Shown: positions 7,445 through 15,928, numbered from the stretch's first letter. The stretch: 64,000 nt of DNA from Actinokineospora auranticolor (GCF_002934265.1 NZ_PTIX01000027.1:32280-96279), one strand, 5' to 3'. Notes: generated by a model not told the origin, from the letters alone. Numbers and translations: made by a program.

Positions 7445-7807
7445 ATGTCCACCGTGATCGGGCTCGACCAGATCCGCGCCGAGGCGCGCGCCAGCATCCA
7501 GGACCTAACCGTGGGTCTGACGGGTGGCAAGGCCGTGTGTTTGCGCAACGCCTTGCGTATGTCCAAGAAGGACAGAGAGACGTTGACGGCGTTGGGTGAG
7601 CGGATCGCGGTCGTCGCGGAGGCGGGGGACGACGAGGACGCGCTCGTCGCCGCGCTCGCCGACGTCGTGCTCCTGGTCGCGGAGACCAAGCCCACCGCCC
7701 GCGCCCTGCTCGCCGAGATCGGCGGCGATCTGCTCACCCTGACCGGCTTGTTCCGCCGGTATCAGGAGGTGTGCCAGCTCCCGGAACCCTCGGGCTCGAT
7801 CAGCTAG
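7445..7807 (+). CDS. Tail assembly chaperone (gpG-like)
   Basis: This 120-residue, mostly helical, Ala/Leu/Glu-rich protein begins at ATG 7445 after GTAAGGAG. It lies between the tail tube and tape measure genes, the invariable position of the lambda gpG-type chaperone that coats the tape measure during tail assembly. The following frame (open well upstream of GTG 7771 through 8181) is in the -1 register relative to this one, the arrangement expected for a G-GT programmed frameshift. Confidence 0.7.
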   Translation: MSTVIGLDQIRAEARASIQDLTVGLTGGKAVCLRNALRMSKKDRETLTALGERIAVVAEAGDDEDALVAALADVVLLVAETKPTARALLAEIGGDLLTLTGLFRRYQEVCQLPEPSGSIS

Positions 7808-8181
7808 CCGACAAGGTCGGCGGGGCAGCCCTGTACGCCGACCTGCGGCGCTACTACGGGGTCGACCTCGCCGACCTGTGGCACGGCACCCTGACCCCGC
7901 GTCGGGTGCTGTGGCTGATCGAGCACCTTCCCGAGGACTCCGCCGCTGTCGCCGCGCTCCGCGGCGGCTCCGAACACCGGGCGTGGACCGCCACGACCCA
8001 CCTGCTCGCCACCGTGGTGGACGCGGTGCAACTCGGCACCTGGACCACCGTCGCCGCGAACTCGCGCCGCCGTCCCCGCCCGCCCGCCCCGATGCCGCGC
8101 CCGACCCAGCCACGTAGACGTGCGGGTCGGGTGGTGACCGTGGCCGAGATCGCGGCCCGCCAGCAGCACCCCGGCGGCTAG
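7771..8181 (+). CDS. Tail assembly chaperone, T extension (probably made by -1 frameshift)
   Basis: The frame contains QLADKVGGAALYADLRRYYGVDLADLWHGTLTPRRVLWLIEHLPEDSAAVAAL, which resembles the T domain of actinophage tail chaperones (the DLRRYYGxDLxDL...R...LI.hLP pattern is common there), then a basic Pro/Arg-rich tail. It is open in the -1 frame throughout the last ~90 bp of the G gene and has no properly spaced start: AGGAGG at 7764-7769 directly abuts GTG 7771. Production as a GT fusion by -1 slippage is therefore likelier than separate initiation. I find no canonical XXXYYYZ heptamer in the overlap. Confidence 0.65.
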   Translation: MPAPGTLGLDQLADKVGGAALYADLRRYYGVDLADLWHGTLTPRRVLWLIEHLPEDSAAVAALRGGSEHRAWTATTHLLATVVDAVQLGTWTTVAANSRRRPRPPAPMPRPTQPRRRAGRVVTVAEIAARQQHPGG

Positions 8182-8202
8182 CAGTCGAGGGGGTGTACCC
8201 CC

Positions 8203-10461
8203 TTGGCGGACCCCGGTGGCCGCGAGATCGGCCGTGTCCGTGTCCGGGTCCTGCCCGGCACCGACGCGTTCGGAAGGTCCCTGTCCCGCTACCTGGACCG
8301 GGTCGAGCGCACCAGCGTGGTGCGTATCCCCGCTGTCCTGGACGCGGCCGGGCTCGCCGCCGACGCGCGGCGGGTCGCCGACACCGCCGAGCGGGCCGCC
8401 GCCGTCACCGTCGCGGCCGAGCTGGACGACGCCACCGTCCAGACGCGCTGGCGTGAGCTGGTCGCGCGGCTGTCCGGGGACACCGTCCACCTGTCGGTGG
8501 AGGTGGACAAGCGGGCGCTGGACCAGGCCCGCGCCATCGGCGCGGCATTCGGTCGGGTGGCGGGGACCACCCTGTCCATCGGCAACGCCGCCGGTGCCGC
8601 CCAGTCGCTGATCGGGATCGCGTCCGCCGCTGTGTCGGCGTCGGGCGCGCTGCTGCTGCTCCCCGCCGCCGGGGCCGCTGCCGCCGCGACCATCGCAACC
8701 CTTGTCCTGGGATTCCAGGGTTTCGGCGACGCGCTGTCGAGCCTGGATGACCCGGCGGCGTTCGCTGACGCGCTGGCCAAGCTCGCGCCCTCGGCGCGGG
8801 AGACCGCCCAGGCGGTCAAGGACCTGCAACCCAGCTTTGCCGGGTTGCGGTTGGATGTTCAGCAGCGGCTGTTCGCCGGGATGGGCCAGGAGGTCACCCG
8901 CCTCGGTGGCTCGTATCTGCCGGTCCTGCGGTCCGGGCTCGGCGGGATCGCCTCCGAACTCAACACGGGGGCGCGCGGCTTCTCAGCGTTCCTCACCTCG
9001 TCCCAGTCCTTATCGGACACCGGGGCCATCCTGGACAACGTCCGGGATTCCCTGGCCCGGCTCAACCCCGCCGGGGTCGCGGTCGCTCAAGCGTTCCGCG
9101 ACATCGCCGCCGTAGGATCGGAGTTCCTTCCGCAACTGGCGTCCAGCCTTGCCGCCTCGGCGCAGCGCTTCGCCGACTTCATCGCCCAGGCCCGCCAGAG
9201 CGGCCAGCTCAAGACCTGGATCGGGGAGGGTCTGTCGACGCTGTCGCAGATGTGGCAGCTCCTGCGCAACATCGGCTCCATCGTGCGCACCGTGTTCGGT
9301 GCGCTCAATGACGGCGGTGGTTTCCTCGCCTTCCTGGTCGACGCGACCGGTCAACTCAGCGCGTTTCTCAAGAGCGCCGAGGGGACCGAGGTCCTGTCCA
9401 AGCTCGCGGACTTCCTCGCCGCCGCAGGCGAAGCCGCCTCCGGCGTGTTCGGTGCCGCCCTGACCGAGCTGGCCCCGGCCTTGATCAACCTGCTGCCCGC
9501 CCTGTCCCAGTTCGCGACCCAGATCGGGGGCGCGCTGGTCCTGGGGCTCCAGCTCGCCGGGCCGCTGCTCGCCCAGCTCTCGTCCTTCCTGGCCCAGAAC
9601 GCGGGATGGCTGGGGCCGCTGGTCATCGGGCTGGGCACCCTCGCGGCCGTCGCCGGTCCGCTGGCAAGCGCACTGTCCTTTGTGGTCACTTCGGTACGGG
9701 CGGTGACCATGGCTTTCAACCTGATGAAGGTCGCGTTCGCCACAAACCCGTTCACCGCCATCGCGTTGGCGATCGTCACCCTGGTCGTGCTGGTCGTGAC
9801 CAACTGGGACGCCATCAAGGCGAAGACGATCGAGATCTGGCGCGCGGTGTCAGACTGGGTGGGCGCTCGGGTGCGGGACGTGCTCGACGTGGTCGGCTGG
9901 ATCGGCCAGCTCCCGGGCCGCGTCCTGGGGTGGTTCCGTGGCGTCCGTGACGGCGCCGTCAACACCCTGGGCGACATGCTGGCCTGGCTGCGCGGCCTGC
10001 CCGGCCGCATCATCGATGCCCTGGGGGACCTGGGAAGTCTGCTGCTCCAAACCGGCCGCAACATCATCTCCGGCCTGCTCAACGGCCTACGCGAGGCCGC
10101 AAGCGCCGTGGGCCGGTTCCTGCTGAACCTGGTCAAGGACGCCGTGGGCGATGTGCTGTCGTGGCTCGGCATCGCCAGTCCGTCCCGACGAATGCACCAG
10201 ATCGGCGCATTCACCGCCGAGGGGTTCGCGCGCGGCATCGCCGACGCCACACCGCTGGCCGCGCGCGCGGCCGATCGACTCGCCAACGCCGCCACGTTCG
10301 ACCCCGTGCGCGCCGACTTCGACACCACCGCCGCCGGGGCAGGTGCGGGCGTCACGGTCAACCAGAGCATCACCCCGCACCCGGACCAATCGCCCTGGTC
10401 CATCGCCACCGCCGCCAACAGGCAGATCGGCTACGCACTGCGTACCGGCGGACTGCCCTAG
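8203..10461 (+). CDS. Tail tape measure protein
   Basis: At 752 residues this is the largest phage gene in the window. It starts at TTG 8203, 9 nt after GAGGGGG (8187-8193). The N-terminal ~150 residues are helical and Ala-rich, residues ~150-180 form a hydrophobic pair (SAAVSASGALLLLPAAGAAAAATIATLVLGF), further hydrophobic segments lie near 475-545, and the C-terminal quarter is a collagen-like, Gly-containing helical region. The final ARGIADATPLAARAADRLANAA motif is common at tape measure ends. It sets tail length and is ejected ahead of the DNA; the membrane-like segments fit that. The predicted tail is short to medium. Confidence 0.88.
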   Translation: MADPGGREIGRVRVRVLPGTDAFGRSLSRYLDRVERTSVVRIPAVLDAAGLAADARRVADTAERAAAVTVAAELDDATVQTRWRELVARLSGDTVHLSVEVDKRALDQARAIGAAFGRVAGTTLSIGNAAGAAQSLIGIASAAVSASGALLLLPAAGAAAAATIATLVLGFQGFGDALSSLDDPAAFADALAKLAPSARETAQAVKDLQPSFAGLRLDVQQRLFAGMGQEVTRLGGSYLPVLRSGLGGIASELNTGARGFSAFLTSSQSLSDTGAILDNVRDSLARLNPAGVAVAQAFRDIAAVGSEFLPQLASSLAASAQRFADFIAQARQSGQLKTWIGEGLSTLSQMWQLLRNIGSIVRTVFGALNDGGGFLAFLVDATGQLSAFLKSAEGTEVLSKLADFLAAAGEAASGVFGAALTELAPALINLLPALSQFATQIGGALVLGLQLAGPLLAQLSSFLAQNAGWLGPLVIGLGTLAAVAGPLASALSFVVTSVRAVTMAFNLMKVAFATNPFTAIALAIVTLVVLVVTNWDAIKAKTIEIWRAVSDWVGARVRDVLDVVGWIGQLPGRVLGWFRGVRDGAVNTLGDMLAWLRGLPGRIIDALGDLGSLLLQTGRNIISGLLNGLREAASAVGRFLLNLVKDAVGDVLSWLGIASPSRRMHQIGAFTAEGFARGIADATPLAARAADRLANAATFDPVRADFDTTAAGAGAGVTVNQSITPHPDQSPWSIATAANRQIGYALRTGGLP

Positions 10462-10495
10462 GACGCGACGGACCAGCCGGAGGGGGTGATGCCCC

Positions 10496-11392
10496 GTGCC
10501 GCCCTCGGGGCTCCCCCTCCGGGTCCGCTGGACCCTTGACGGCCTGGTGTTCAACGGCCCGCCCGACGCGGCGGGCCGGGAATGGGTGATCGACCGGGTG
10601 ACCGGCTGGTCCGCCTCGCCCGGTGTTCGTGACTCGCTGGCCGCGCCACGTACCGGCGACCACGGCTCATGGCCCGGCACCGTCTACCGCGAGGCGCGCA
10701 CGATCCGACTTGACGGCTGGGTCTACTCGCCCACCTGGGAGGCCCGCCGCGACGCCGAACACCGCCTGGCCGCGCTGTGCGCGGAGCCCGCGGGCCGGTA
10801 TCCGCTGACCTGCACCGAGGAAACCGGCGACCTGGTCGCCGAGGTCGTCCAGGAGGACCCGACCTTGGTCACCATCCGGCCCGGCGGGCTGTGGCTGGAC
10901 TTCTCCCTACAGCTCGTGGCCGCCGACCCCCGCAAGTACGGCCCCGAGCAGACCGCCGCCACCCGGCTGCCCGCCCCCTCCGCGACCGGCGGGTTGGACT
11001 TCACCGCGCCCGGTCTCGGCTTCGACGGGACCGGCCTGGACTTCGGCCCCCAGGAGCACACCGGACGCCTCACCGCCACCAACACCGGCACCGCCGACAC
11101 CGCGCCCGTCCTCACCCTGACCGGCCCGCTCACCCCACCGGTCATCGTCACCCGCGACCGGGCGACCGTGACGTTCCTGGACCCGATCACCGCAGACCAA
11201 CGGCTGGTCATCGACACCCGGCAGCGGCTCGTCCAGCTCGACGGCGTCTCCGCCCGCGCCCGCGCCATCGTGACCGACTGGGACGCGTTCACCCTGCACC
11301 CCGGCATCCCCGGGGTCTTCGTCCTCACCCACAACGACCGCCCCAACCCCACCGCGTCACTGACCCTCGCGTGGCGGTCGGCCTGGTGGTGA
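10496..11392 (+). CDS. Distal tail protein (Dit-like)
   Basis: The 298-residue protein starts at GTG 10496 behind GGAGGGGG. It has the siphovirus tail-component layout: N-terminal strands (LRVRWTLDGLVFNG), the REARTIRLDGWVYSPTWEARRDAEHRLAAL segment typical of Dit N-domains, then a C-terminal carbohydrate-binding-like beta domain that begins around TGRLTATNTGTADTAPVLTLTGPL and ends ASLTLAWRSAWW. Position directly after the tape measure agrees with a Dit that joins the tube to the baseplate. Confidence 0.72.
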   Translation: MPPSGLPLRVRWTLDGLVFNGPPDAAGREWVIDRVTGWSASPGVRDSLAAPRTGDHGSWPGTVYREARTIRLDGWVYSPTWEARRDAEHRLAALCAEPAGRYPLTCTEETGDLVAEVVQEDPTLVTIRPGGLWLDFSLQLVAADPRKYGPEQTAATRLPAPSATGGLDFTAPGLGFDGTGLDFGPQEHTGRLTATNTGTADTAPVLTLTGPLTPPVIVTRDRATVTFLDPITADQRLVIDTRQRLVQLDGVSARARAIVTDWDAFTLHPGIPGVFVLTHNDRPNPTASLTLAWRSAWW

Positions 11393-11413
11393 CCGACCAC
11401 GAAGGAGCCCCGG

Positions 11414-12454
11414 ATGCCGACCACCGTCGACGGACTCGACCCCTGGGCGGTCAACCGCCGCATCAGCGAACGAGACGCCCGCTACGCACTCGGCGCGATC
11501 CTCGCACCCGCACCCGGTCGCCTCATGGGCTGGTCCTCCGGAGTCCTGCCCACCCGCACCGACAGCGGCGTGATCGCCGACCTACGCCCGCTGCTGCGCG
11601 CCAACGACGGCCTGGGCGTCACCATCGGCGTGGGCCAATGCGTCATCGAACGCACCGGACAAGGCCCCTACATCTGCACCCTGGACGACACCGGCCGCGT
11701 CGAGCTCGACCCGGCGGACCCCTCCCTGCCTCGCGTGGACCTGATCGTGGCACGCGTCTACGACGAACGGCTCGGCGACGCCCGCAGCGCGTTCGTCATC
11801 GAACCCGTCACCGGTCAAGCCGCGCCCGAACCCGTTGCCCCGCCCTTGCCGCCCGGCGCGATCCCGCTCGCATCCTTCGCGCTCCCACCCGCGACCCGCC
11901 AACTCTCCACCTCGATGCGCACCGACCTGCGCCGCGCCGCCGGAACCCGCGGCGGGATCGGTGTCCTGCTCCCCGGCGACGCACAAACCGACCCCGGCGC
12001 CTACCCGGGCCACGCCCGCTACCGGCCCACCGGCCTGGAAACCTGGGACGGCGAACGCTGGCGAGCCGGCACACCCGGCTGGACCGGCGAAGGTAACCGC
12101 TTCACCGTGCGCACCGGCATCCGCGACAACGCCGACATCAACAGTGTCGACATCCCCGACCCAGGCTGGCCCTACCGCATCACCGCCCAGGCATCGGCCG
12201 AGATCGTCACGACCAACTGCCGTGCCGACCTGTTCCTGCGCTTGGACAGTCCCACCGGGGGCATCTTCGGCGTCGGTGTCGGCCCCACCAACAGCGGCGG
12301 ATGGTTCCAGACCCAGACACGCGGCACCGGGATTCTCACCGGCCCCCACACGGTCTACCTCACCATCGCCCGCCTGTTCGGCGACGGCACATGGGCAATC
12401 ACCCCCTACAACAGCCACCTGTGGGTATCGCGTGAGCCCGTCGGACCGGTCTAG
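11414..12454 (+). CDS. Minor tail / baseplate protein
   Basis: The 346-residue product starts at ATG 11414 after AAGGAG. Its first ~150 residues (DPWAVNRRISERDARYALGAILAPAPG..., VGQCVIERTGQGPYICTLDD, LPRVDLIVARVYDERLGDARSAFVIEPVTG) resemble minor tail proteins of actinophages in which a beta region surrounds PRVDLIVARVYD. The C-terminal ~150 residues form a separate beta domain of jelly-roll style (ADINSVDIPDPGWPYRITAQASAEI ... HTVYLTIARLF), possibly host-binding. The boundary is a loop near residue 210 (LETWDGERWRAGTPGW). I do not recognise a catalytic motif. Confidence 0.65.
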   Translation: MPTTVDGLDPWAVNRRISERDARYALGAILAPAPGRLMGWSSGVLPTRTDSGVIADLRPLLRANDGLGVTIGVGQCVIERTGQGPYICTLDDTGRVELDPADPSLPRVDLIVARVYDERLGDARSAFVIEPVTGQAAPEPVAPPLPPGAIPLASFALPPATRQLSTSMRTDLRRAAGTRGGIGVLLPGDAQTDPGAYPGHARYRPTGLETWDGERWRAGTPGWTGEGNRFTVRTGIRDNADINSVDIPDPGWPYRITAQASAEIVTTNCRADLFLRLDSPTGGIFGVGVGPTNSGGWFQTQTRGTGILTGPHTVYLTIARLFGDGTWAITPYNSHLWVSREPVGPV

Positions 12455-12481
12455 GGCTCATCGTCATGGCCCCAGCAGGAC

Positions 12482-12487
12482 AGGGGG
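12482..12487 (+). promoter_or_regulatory. Ribosome binding site pointing at a CTG start
   Basis: AGGGGG at 12482-12487 is 9 nt before CTG 12497, in the frame of the next tail gene. The first ATG/GTG/TTG in that frame is TTG 12614, which has no SD and would cut 39 residues that look like part of the protein. Confidence 0.45.
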
Positions 12488-12496
12488 TGCGCGTCC

Positions 12497-13597
12497 CTGC
12501 CCCGCCTGCTGCTTGGGCATCTCCGGACCGGCGAGATCGTCGCCGAGCTGGACGCGCCCGCCGACTACACCGATCAGCTCTCCGCCGCCGGTTCCGCGCG
12601 CACGACACTGATCTTGGACGCGGTGCCACGGGAAGTCGATATCCGTGCCGTCACCGCACCGTGGCGTCATTACCTGGCAATCGCGGACACCGAACGGGTG
12701 TTGTGGGCCGGGCCGGTCATTTCCCGTACCCGCCGCGCGGGCGTGGATGAGCTGGACGTAACCGCCGCTGGGCTATGGGCGGTGTTCGACCATCGCATCC
12801 TGGCCCGCTACGGCGACTGGGCCTTCACCGACCCGCGCGCGGACCTGGTGCTGACCTACCGGTCACTGCCCGGCGTCGCGCTCGACATCGTCCGCGCCGC
12901 GCTGACCCGCCCCTATGGAGAACTACCCCTGTTGCTGCCGAGACTGGACAACTCCGGCGACGAGGACCGCACCTACTTCGGGCACGAGCTGGCGACAGTG
13001 GGCGAACGGCTCGGCCAGCTCACACGCTCCGAGAACGGCCCCGACCTGCACTTTCTTCCCCGATACCGGGCCGACCGCGCCGGGGTCGAGTGGGTGATGC
13101 GCGTCGGCACCCCGACACTCGCCCAAAGCGGTGAGCTGTGGCACGTCGACCACGGCCGCCAGCTCGTCGCCTACGGCTGGGACGAAGACGGTTCGGCGAT
13201 GGCCGACGCCGTGACCGTTCCCGGGGACGGCGTCGAGCGCGGGCGACTGATCGGCCGCGCGTCCAACGACGCGCTGCCCCGGGCCGGGTGGCCCGCCCTC
13301 GACGCCGTCATCACCAGTCATACCAGCGAGAAGCGCCCCGCCGTACTGGCCGCGCACGCCCGCGGCTACCTCGACGTCATGCGGACCGGAGTCACCCGCG
13401 ACAGCGCCACCGTGCGCACCGACACCGACCCGCGCCTCGGCCGCTACCTGGTCGGCGACCACATCGTCCTGACCCCGCGCCCCGACCGGCTCACCCTCGC
13501 AGGGCAGCGGCGGCGGCGCATCACCGCCATCACCTACCGGGGCAGCTCGCCGCACACCGTGGATCTCACCCTGGCCCCGGTCCCCGCCGTCTCCTGA
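12497..13597 (+). CDS. Tail / baseplate protein (Gp37/Tal-like), probable CTG start
   Basis: From CTG 12497 the product is 366 residues and begins MPRLLLGHLRTGEIVAELDAPADYTDQL, a natural N-terminus for baseplate proteins that open with short paired strands. The rest (LWAGPVISRTRRAGVDELDVTAAGLWAVFDHRIL, LHFLPRYRADRAGVEWVMRVGTP, a late RYLVGDHIVLTPRPDRLTLAGQRRRRITAITY) follows the pattern of ReqiPepy6 Gp37-like and tail-associated proteins that form the baseplate hub. If only standard starts are allowed, it begins at TTG 12614. No peptidase motif is evident. The 42-bp gap after the upstream stop contains the AGGGGG that favours the CTG. Confidence 0.62.
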   Translation: MPRLLLGHLRTGEIVAELDAPADYTDQLSAAGSARTTLILDAVPREVDIRAVTAPWRHYLAIADTERVLWAGPVISRTRRAGVDELDVTAAGLWAVFDHRILARYGDWAFTDPRADLVLTYRSLPGVALDIVRAALTRPYGELPLLLPRLDNSGDEDRTYFGHELATVGERLGQLTRSENGPDLHFLPRYRADRAGVEWVMRVGTPTLAQSGELWHVDHGRQLVAYGWDEDGSAMADAVTVPGDGVERGRLIGRASNDALPRAGWPALDAVITSHTSEKRPAVLAAHARGYLDVMRTGVTRDSATVRTDTDPRLGRYLVGDHIVLTPRPDRLTLAGQRRRRITAITYRGSSPHTVDLTLAPVPAVS

Positions 13598-13606
13598 AAG
13601 GACACC

Positions 13607-14350
13607 GTGCCCGTCACCTCCAGCCCCGACGATCTCGCCCACCGCATCACCGCCCTGGAGCGACAGGTCGACGAACTCGCGCGCGGAACCCTGTCCAACG
13701 CGGTTATCTCCAGTGGCGGCATCGAGATTCGCGACCTGGGCGGGATCAAGCTCATCGACCAGGACGGGCAAGTCGTGTTCCTCGTCGGCGGCCTCGCCGG
13801 GACAATGGCCCGCCCGGACGGCACACCCCAGCCGATCACCGCGATCAGTGACGATCGCGGCCGGTGGCGCATCACCGTCATGGACGACAACCCCCAGAAC
13901 AAGGGCTACCGCCAGTACGTAGCCATCTGGGACTACAGCGGCAACATCATCGTCGGCGATGACGTCGACTCCGGCGCGGGTCTGGCTCGCCCCTACATCC
14001 CGCACACCGTGGCTCGCTCCCGCTACACCGACTGGGCCGCAACAACATCCAGCGACTGGGAAGCACTCGAAACCGCGACCCTCAACCGCCAACACCCCTA
14101 CCTCGACGCACACGTGCGCTGCACCAGCGACAACCCGGACACGCGCGGGGAAGTCCGTCTGCGCGATGAGGGCAGCGGGGTGATCCTCGCGTCCGCACCC
14201 GTGGGATACGTGATCGACTACCGCTTCTGGCGCCAACCCATGCCCGGCCTGCACGGCGAGAACCGCGCTGTCCACCTGGAAGCCCGGCGCACCGCTGGGA
14301 CCGGTGCGATCCGCGCCACCTTTGCCTACGCCTCCGGCGTCCAGTCCTGA
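13607..14350 (+). CDS. Minor tail protein, candidate receptor-binding protein
   Basis: The 247-residue protein starts at GTG 13607 after GAAAGGA. It opens with a short coiled coil (DLAHRITALERQVDELARGTLS), the usual trimerisation stalk of fibres, continues with IEIRDLGGIKLIDQDGQVVFLVGGLAG, a repeat-like beta region, and ends with a globular beta domain (VHLEARRTAGTGAIRATFAYASG). As the last structural gene before the terminator and lysis cassette it is the best candidate in the window for the tip or fibre that touches the host surface. The receptor cannot be told from the sequence. Confidence 0.62.
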   Translation: MPVTSSPDDLAHRITALERQVDELARGTLSNAVISSGGIEIRDLGGIKLIDQDGQVVFLVGGLAGTMARPDGTPQPITAISDDRGRWRITVMDDNPQNKGYRQYVAIWDYSGNIIVGDDVDSGAGLARPYIPHTVARSRYTDWAATTSSDWEALETATLNRQHPYLDAHVRCTSDNPDTRGEVRLRDEGSGVILASAPVGYVIDYRFWRQPMPGLHGENRAVHLEARRTAGTGAIRATFAYASGVQS

Positions 14351-14363
14351 CCCAACCCGACCC

Positions 14364-14396
14364 GAGCCCGTCACCACCCGGTGGCGGGCTCTTTTT
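14364..14396 (+). terminator. Intrinsic terminator ending the phage structural operon
   Basis: GAGCCCG (14364-14370) pairs with CGGGCTC (14385-14391), an inner CCAC/GTGG pair extends the stem, and TTTTT follows at 14392-14396. The structural operon stops here and the endolysin gene begins immediately downstream. Confidence 0.85.
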
Positions 14397-14424
14397 GTTC
14401 GCCCACAGGAGAACCACACAGCAC

Positions 14425-15387
14425 ATGACCGACTACGGCATCGACCTTTCCCACTGGAACCGCGTCACCGATTTCGGTGCGGTACGCGGTAACGGAATCT
14501 CCTACGCATCGGTGAAGCTGACCGAGGGCGTCGACTACATCGACAACGCCTCCGTCAGCCACGTCAACGGCGCCAAGGGCGCGGGCCTGCACGTCGGCGG
14601 CTACCACTTCGCCCGCGACGTCAACATCAACGCCCAGGTCGACCACTTCGCCGGGCAGCTCCGAGCCCGCGGGCTGCTCGCCCCCGGGTCCCTGGCCCCG
14701 ATGCTCGACATGGAAAACGCCGACCTCCGCGACAACGGCAACCCGTTCGTCGCCGCGTTCATCACCCGCCTGCGCGCCGTCACCGGCATCCGCAAGGTAC
14801 TGGTGTACGCCAACAGCGACTGGTGGACCCACGTCCTACGGCCCGACGAATGGGCCGACGCGGACGTGTTCCTCTGGATCGCCCGCTACAACGGACAGCC
14901 AGGCTCCCCCGGCTGGTCACACCCCCGCCTGGCGCTGCACCAGCACACCAACAGCGGGGTCGTACCAGGCATCCCCGGCAAGGTCGACCGCAACGCCACC
15001 ATGGCCGGGTACAGCCTCGACCACCTCACCCTCGGCGCGGCCCCCGCTCCCGCACCTGCCCCCAACCCTTCACCGAACCCGGCCCCCGCGCCGACCACCT
15101 ACACCGTGCGCGAGGGCGACACCCTCTCCGCCATCGCCCAGCGCAACGGAACCACCTGGCAGGAACTCGCCCGCACCAACGGGATCAGCAACCCCGACCG
15201 GATCTTCCCCGGCCAGGTGCTCACCCTCACCACCCCGGCAGCAGGCCGCTTCCACACCGTCCGATCCGGAGACACCCTCTCCGCCATCGCCCAGCGCAAC
15301 GGAACCACCTGGCGTGAACTCGCCCGCCTCAACGCCATCGCCGACCCCGACCGCATCTTCCCCGGCCAGATCATCCGCCTGCCCTGA
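14425..15387 (+). CDS. Endolysin: GH25 muramidase with two LysM repeats
   Basis: The start is ATG 14425 (AGGAGA at 14407-14412); an in-frame TTG at 14395 falls inside the terminator and is not credible. Residues ~1-205 form a GH25 lysozyme: DLSHWN at the start with D7, a YHFAR strand, and the catalytic MLDMEN with D95 and E97. A Pro/Ala linker (~206-223) leads to two LysM peptidoglycan-binding repeats (~225-268 and ~275-320), each with GDTLSAIAQRNGTTW and a PGQ(V/I) end. It hydrolyses the host cell wall at lysis. No signal peptide is present, so release depends on the downstream holin. Confidence 0.9.
   Translation: MTDYGIDLSHWNRVTDFGAVRGNGISYASVKLTEGVDYIDNASVSHVNGAKGAGLHVGGYHFARDVNINAQVDHFAGQLRARGLLAPGSLAPMLDMENADLRDNGNPFVAAFITRLRAVTGIRKVLVYANSDWWTHVLRPDEWADADVFLWIARYNGQPGSPGWSHPRLALHQHTNSGVVPGIPGKVDRNATMAGYSLDHLTLGAAPAPAPAPNPSPNPAPAPTTYTVREGDTLSAIAQRNGTTWQELARTNGISNPDRIFPGQVLTLTTPAAGRFHTVRSGDTLSAIAQRNGTTWRELARLNAIADPDRIFPGQIIRLP
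15118..15160 (+). repeat. LysM-coding direct repeat, copy 1
   Basis: Forty-three bases encoding DTLSAIAQRNGTTW are identical to 15271-15313, with no synonymous difference. Flanking LysM sequence has diverged. Confidence 0.9.
15271..15313 (+). repeat. LysM-coding direct repeat, copy 2
   Basis: Second exact copy of the 43-base LysM core; the start-to-start distance is 153 bp (51 codons), so exchange between copies would add or delete one whole LysM in frame. Confidence 0.9.
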
Positions 15388-15402
15388 CCCGGAGGTACAG
15401 CC

Positions 15403-15660
15403 ATGACCCAACCCCGCACGGAACGACCCCGCCCCCTCCGCACCGCCGCCCGGATCGTCGGCGGCATCACCGCCCTCATCGCCGGACTCGCCAACAGCGG
15501 CGTCATCACACCCACCCAAGGCAACGCCATCCAAGGCGTCATCACCGCCGTCCTCATCCTGCTCGGCAGCCTCGGCATCGTCGTCCTCGCCGAGCCCAAG
15601 GTGACCCCGCTATCCGACCCCCGCGACGACCAGGGCCGTCCCCTGACACCCAGCGAGTAA
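15403..15660 (+). CDS. Phage holin
   Basis: The 85-residue protein starts at ATG 15403 after GGAGG, 15 bp past the endolysin. Basic N-terminus (RTERPRPLRTAARIVGG), a hydrophobic segment (ITALIAGLANSGVI), a short polar turn (TPTQGNAI) and a second membrane helix (GVITAVLILLGSLGIVVLA), then a charged tail ending in PLTPSE. Two helices and size fit an actinophage holin that opens the membrane for the signal-less endolysin. Confidence 0.75.
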   Translation: MTQPRTERPRPLRTAARIVGGITALIAGLANSGVITPTQGNAIQGVITAVLILLGSLGIVVLAEPKVTPLSDPRDDQGRPLTPSE

Positions 15661-15692
15661 CACCGTCGCTGTAGCCCCGCCAGACAGGAATC

Positions 15693-15727
15693 GGCTGGGT
15701 CGAACAGCAGACCTGTTCGACCCAGCC
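15693..15727 (+). terminator. Strong hairpin after the lysis cassette
   Basis: GGCTGGGTCGAACAG (15693-15707) and CTGTTCGACCCAGCC (15713-15727) form a perfect 15-bp stem with a 5-nt CAGAC loop. It is followed by TTC rather than a long T-run, as is usual in actinobacteria. It lies 32 bp after the holin stop. Confidence 0.75.
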
Positions 15728-15754
15728 TTCAACCGCTACCTACAGGGAGCCCAG

Positions 15755-15928
15755 ATGACGCCGAAAGAGTGGGGCCAGAAAGAGGCCGCGAAGTCCCCCC
15801 AGTGGGGCGCCGACATGTGGGTCCGTGCTGGTCAGATTCTCGGAGTGGAACTCAAAATCCCTACGCTGCCGCGAGACTCGGCACCTGGATCTCCTTCCGC
15901 CATCGCAGTTCCAACAGGTCAGGATTGA
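15755..15928 (+). CDS. Small prophage ORF overlapping the integrase 3' end (57 aa)
   Basis: ATG 15755, preceded by AGGGAG, opens a 57-codon frame (MTPKEWGQKEAAKSPQWGADMWVRAGQILGVELKIP...) that runs 68 bp antisense into the 3' end of the integrase gene and stops at 15926-15928. The first ~40 residues look protein-like (charged helix, then a hydrophobic strand); the last part is antisense to integrase codons and may be fortuitous. I do not recognise it. Confidence 0.4.
   Translation: MTPKEWGQKEAAKSPQWGADMWVRAGQILGVELKIPTLPRDSAPGSPSAIAVPTGQD

Noticed and set aside
14395..14425. TTG 14395 as endolysin start
   Set aside because: It lies in the terminator T-run; ATG 14425 has AGGAGA upstream and opens at the true GH25 N-terminus.
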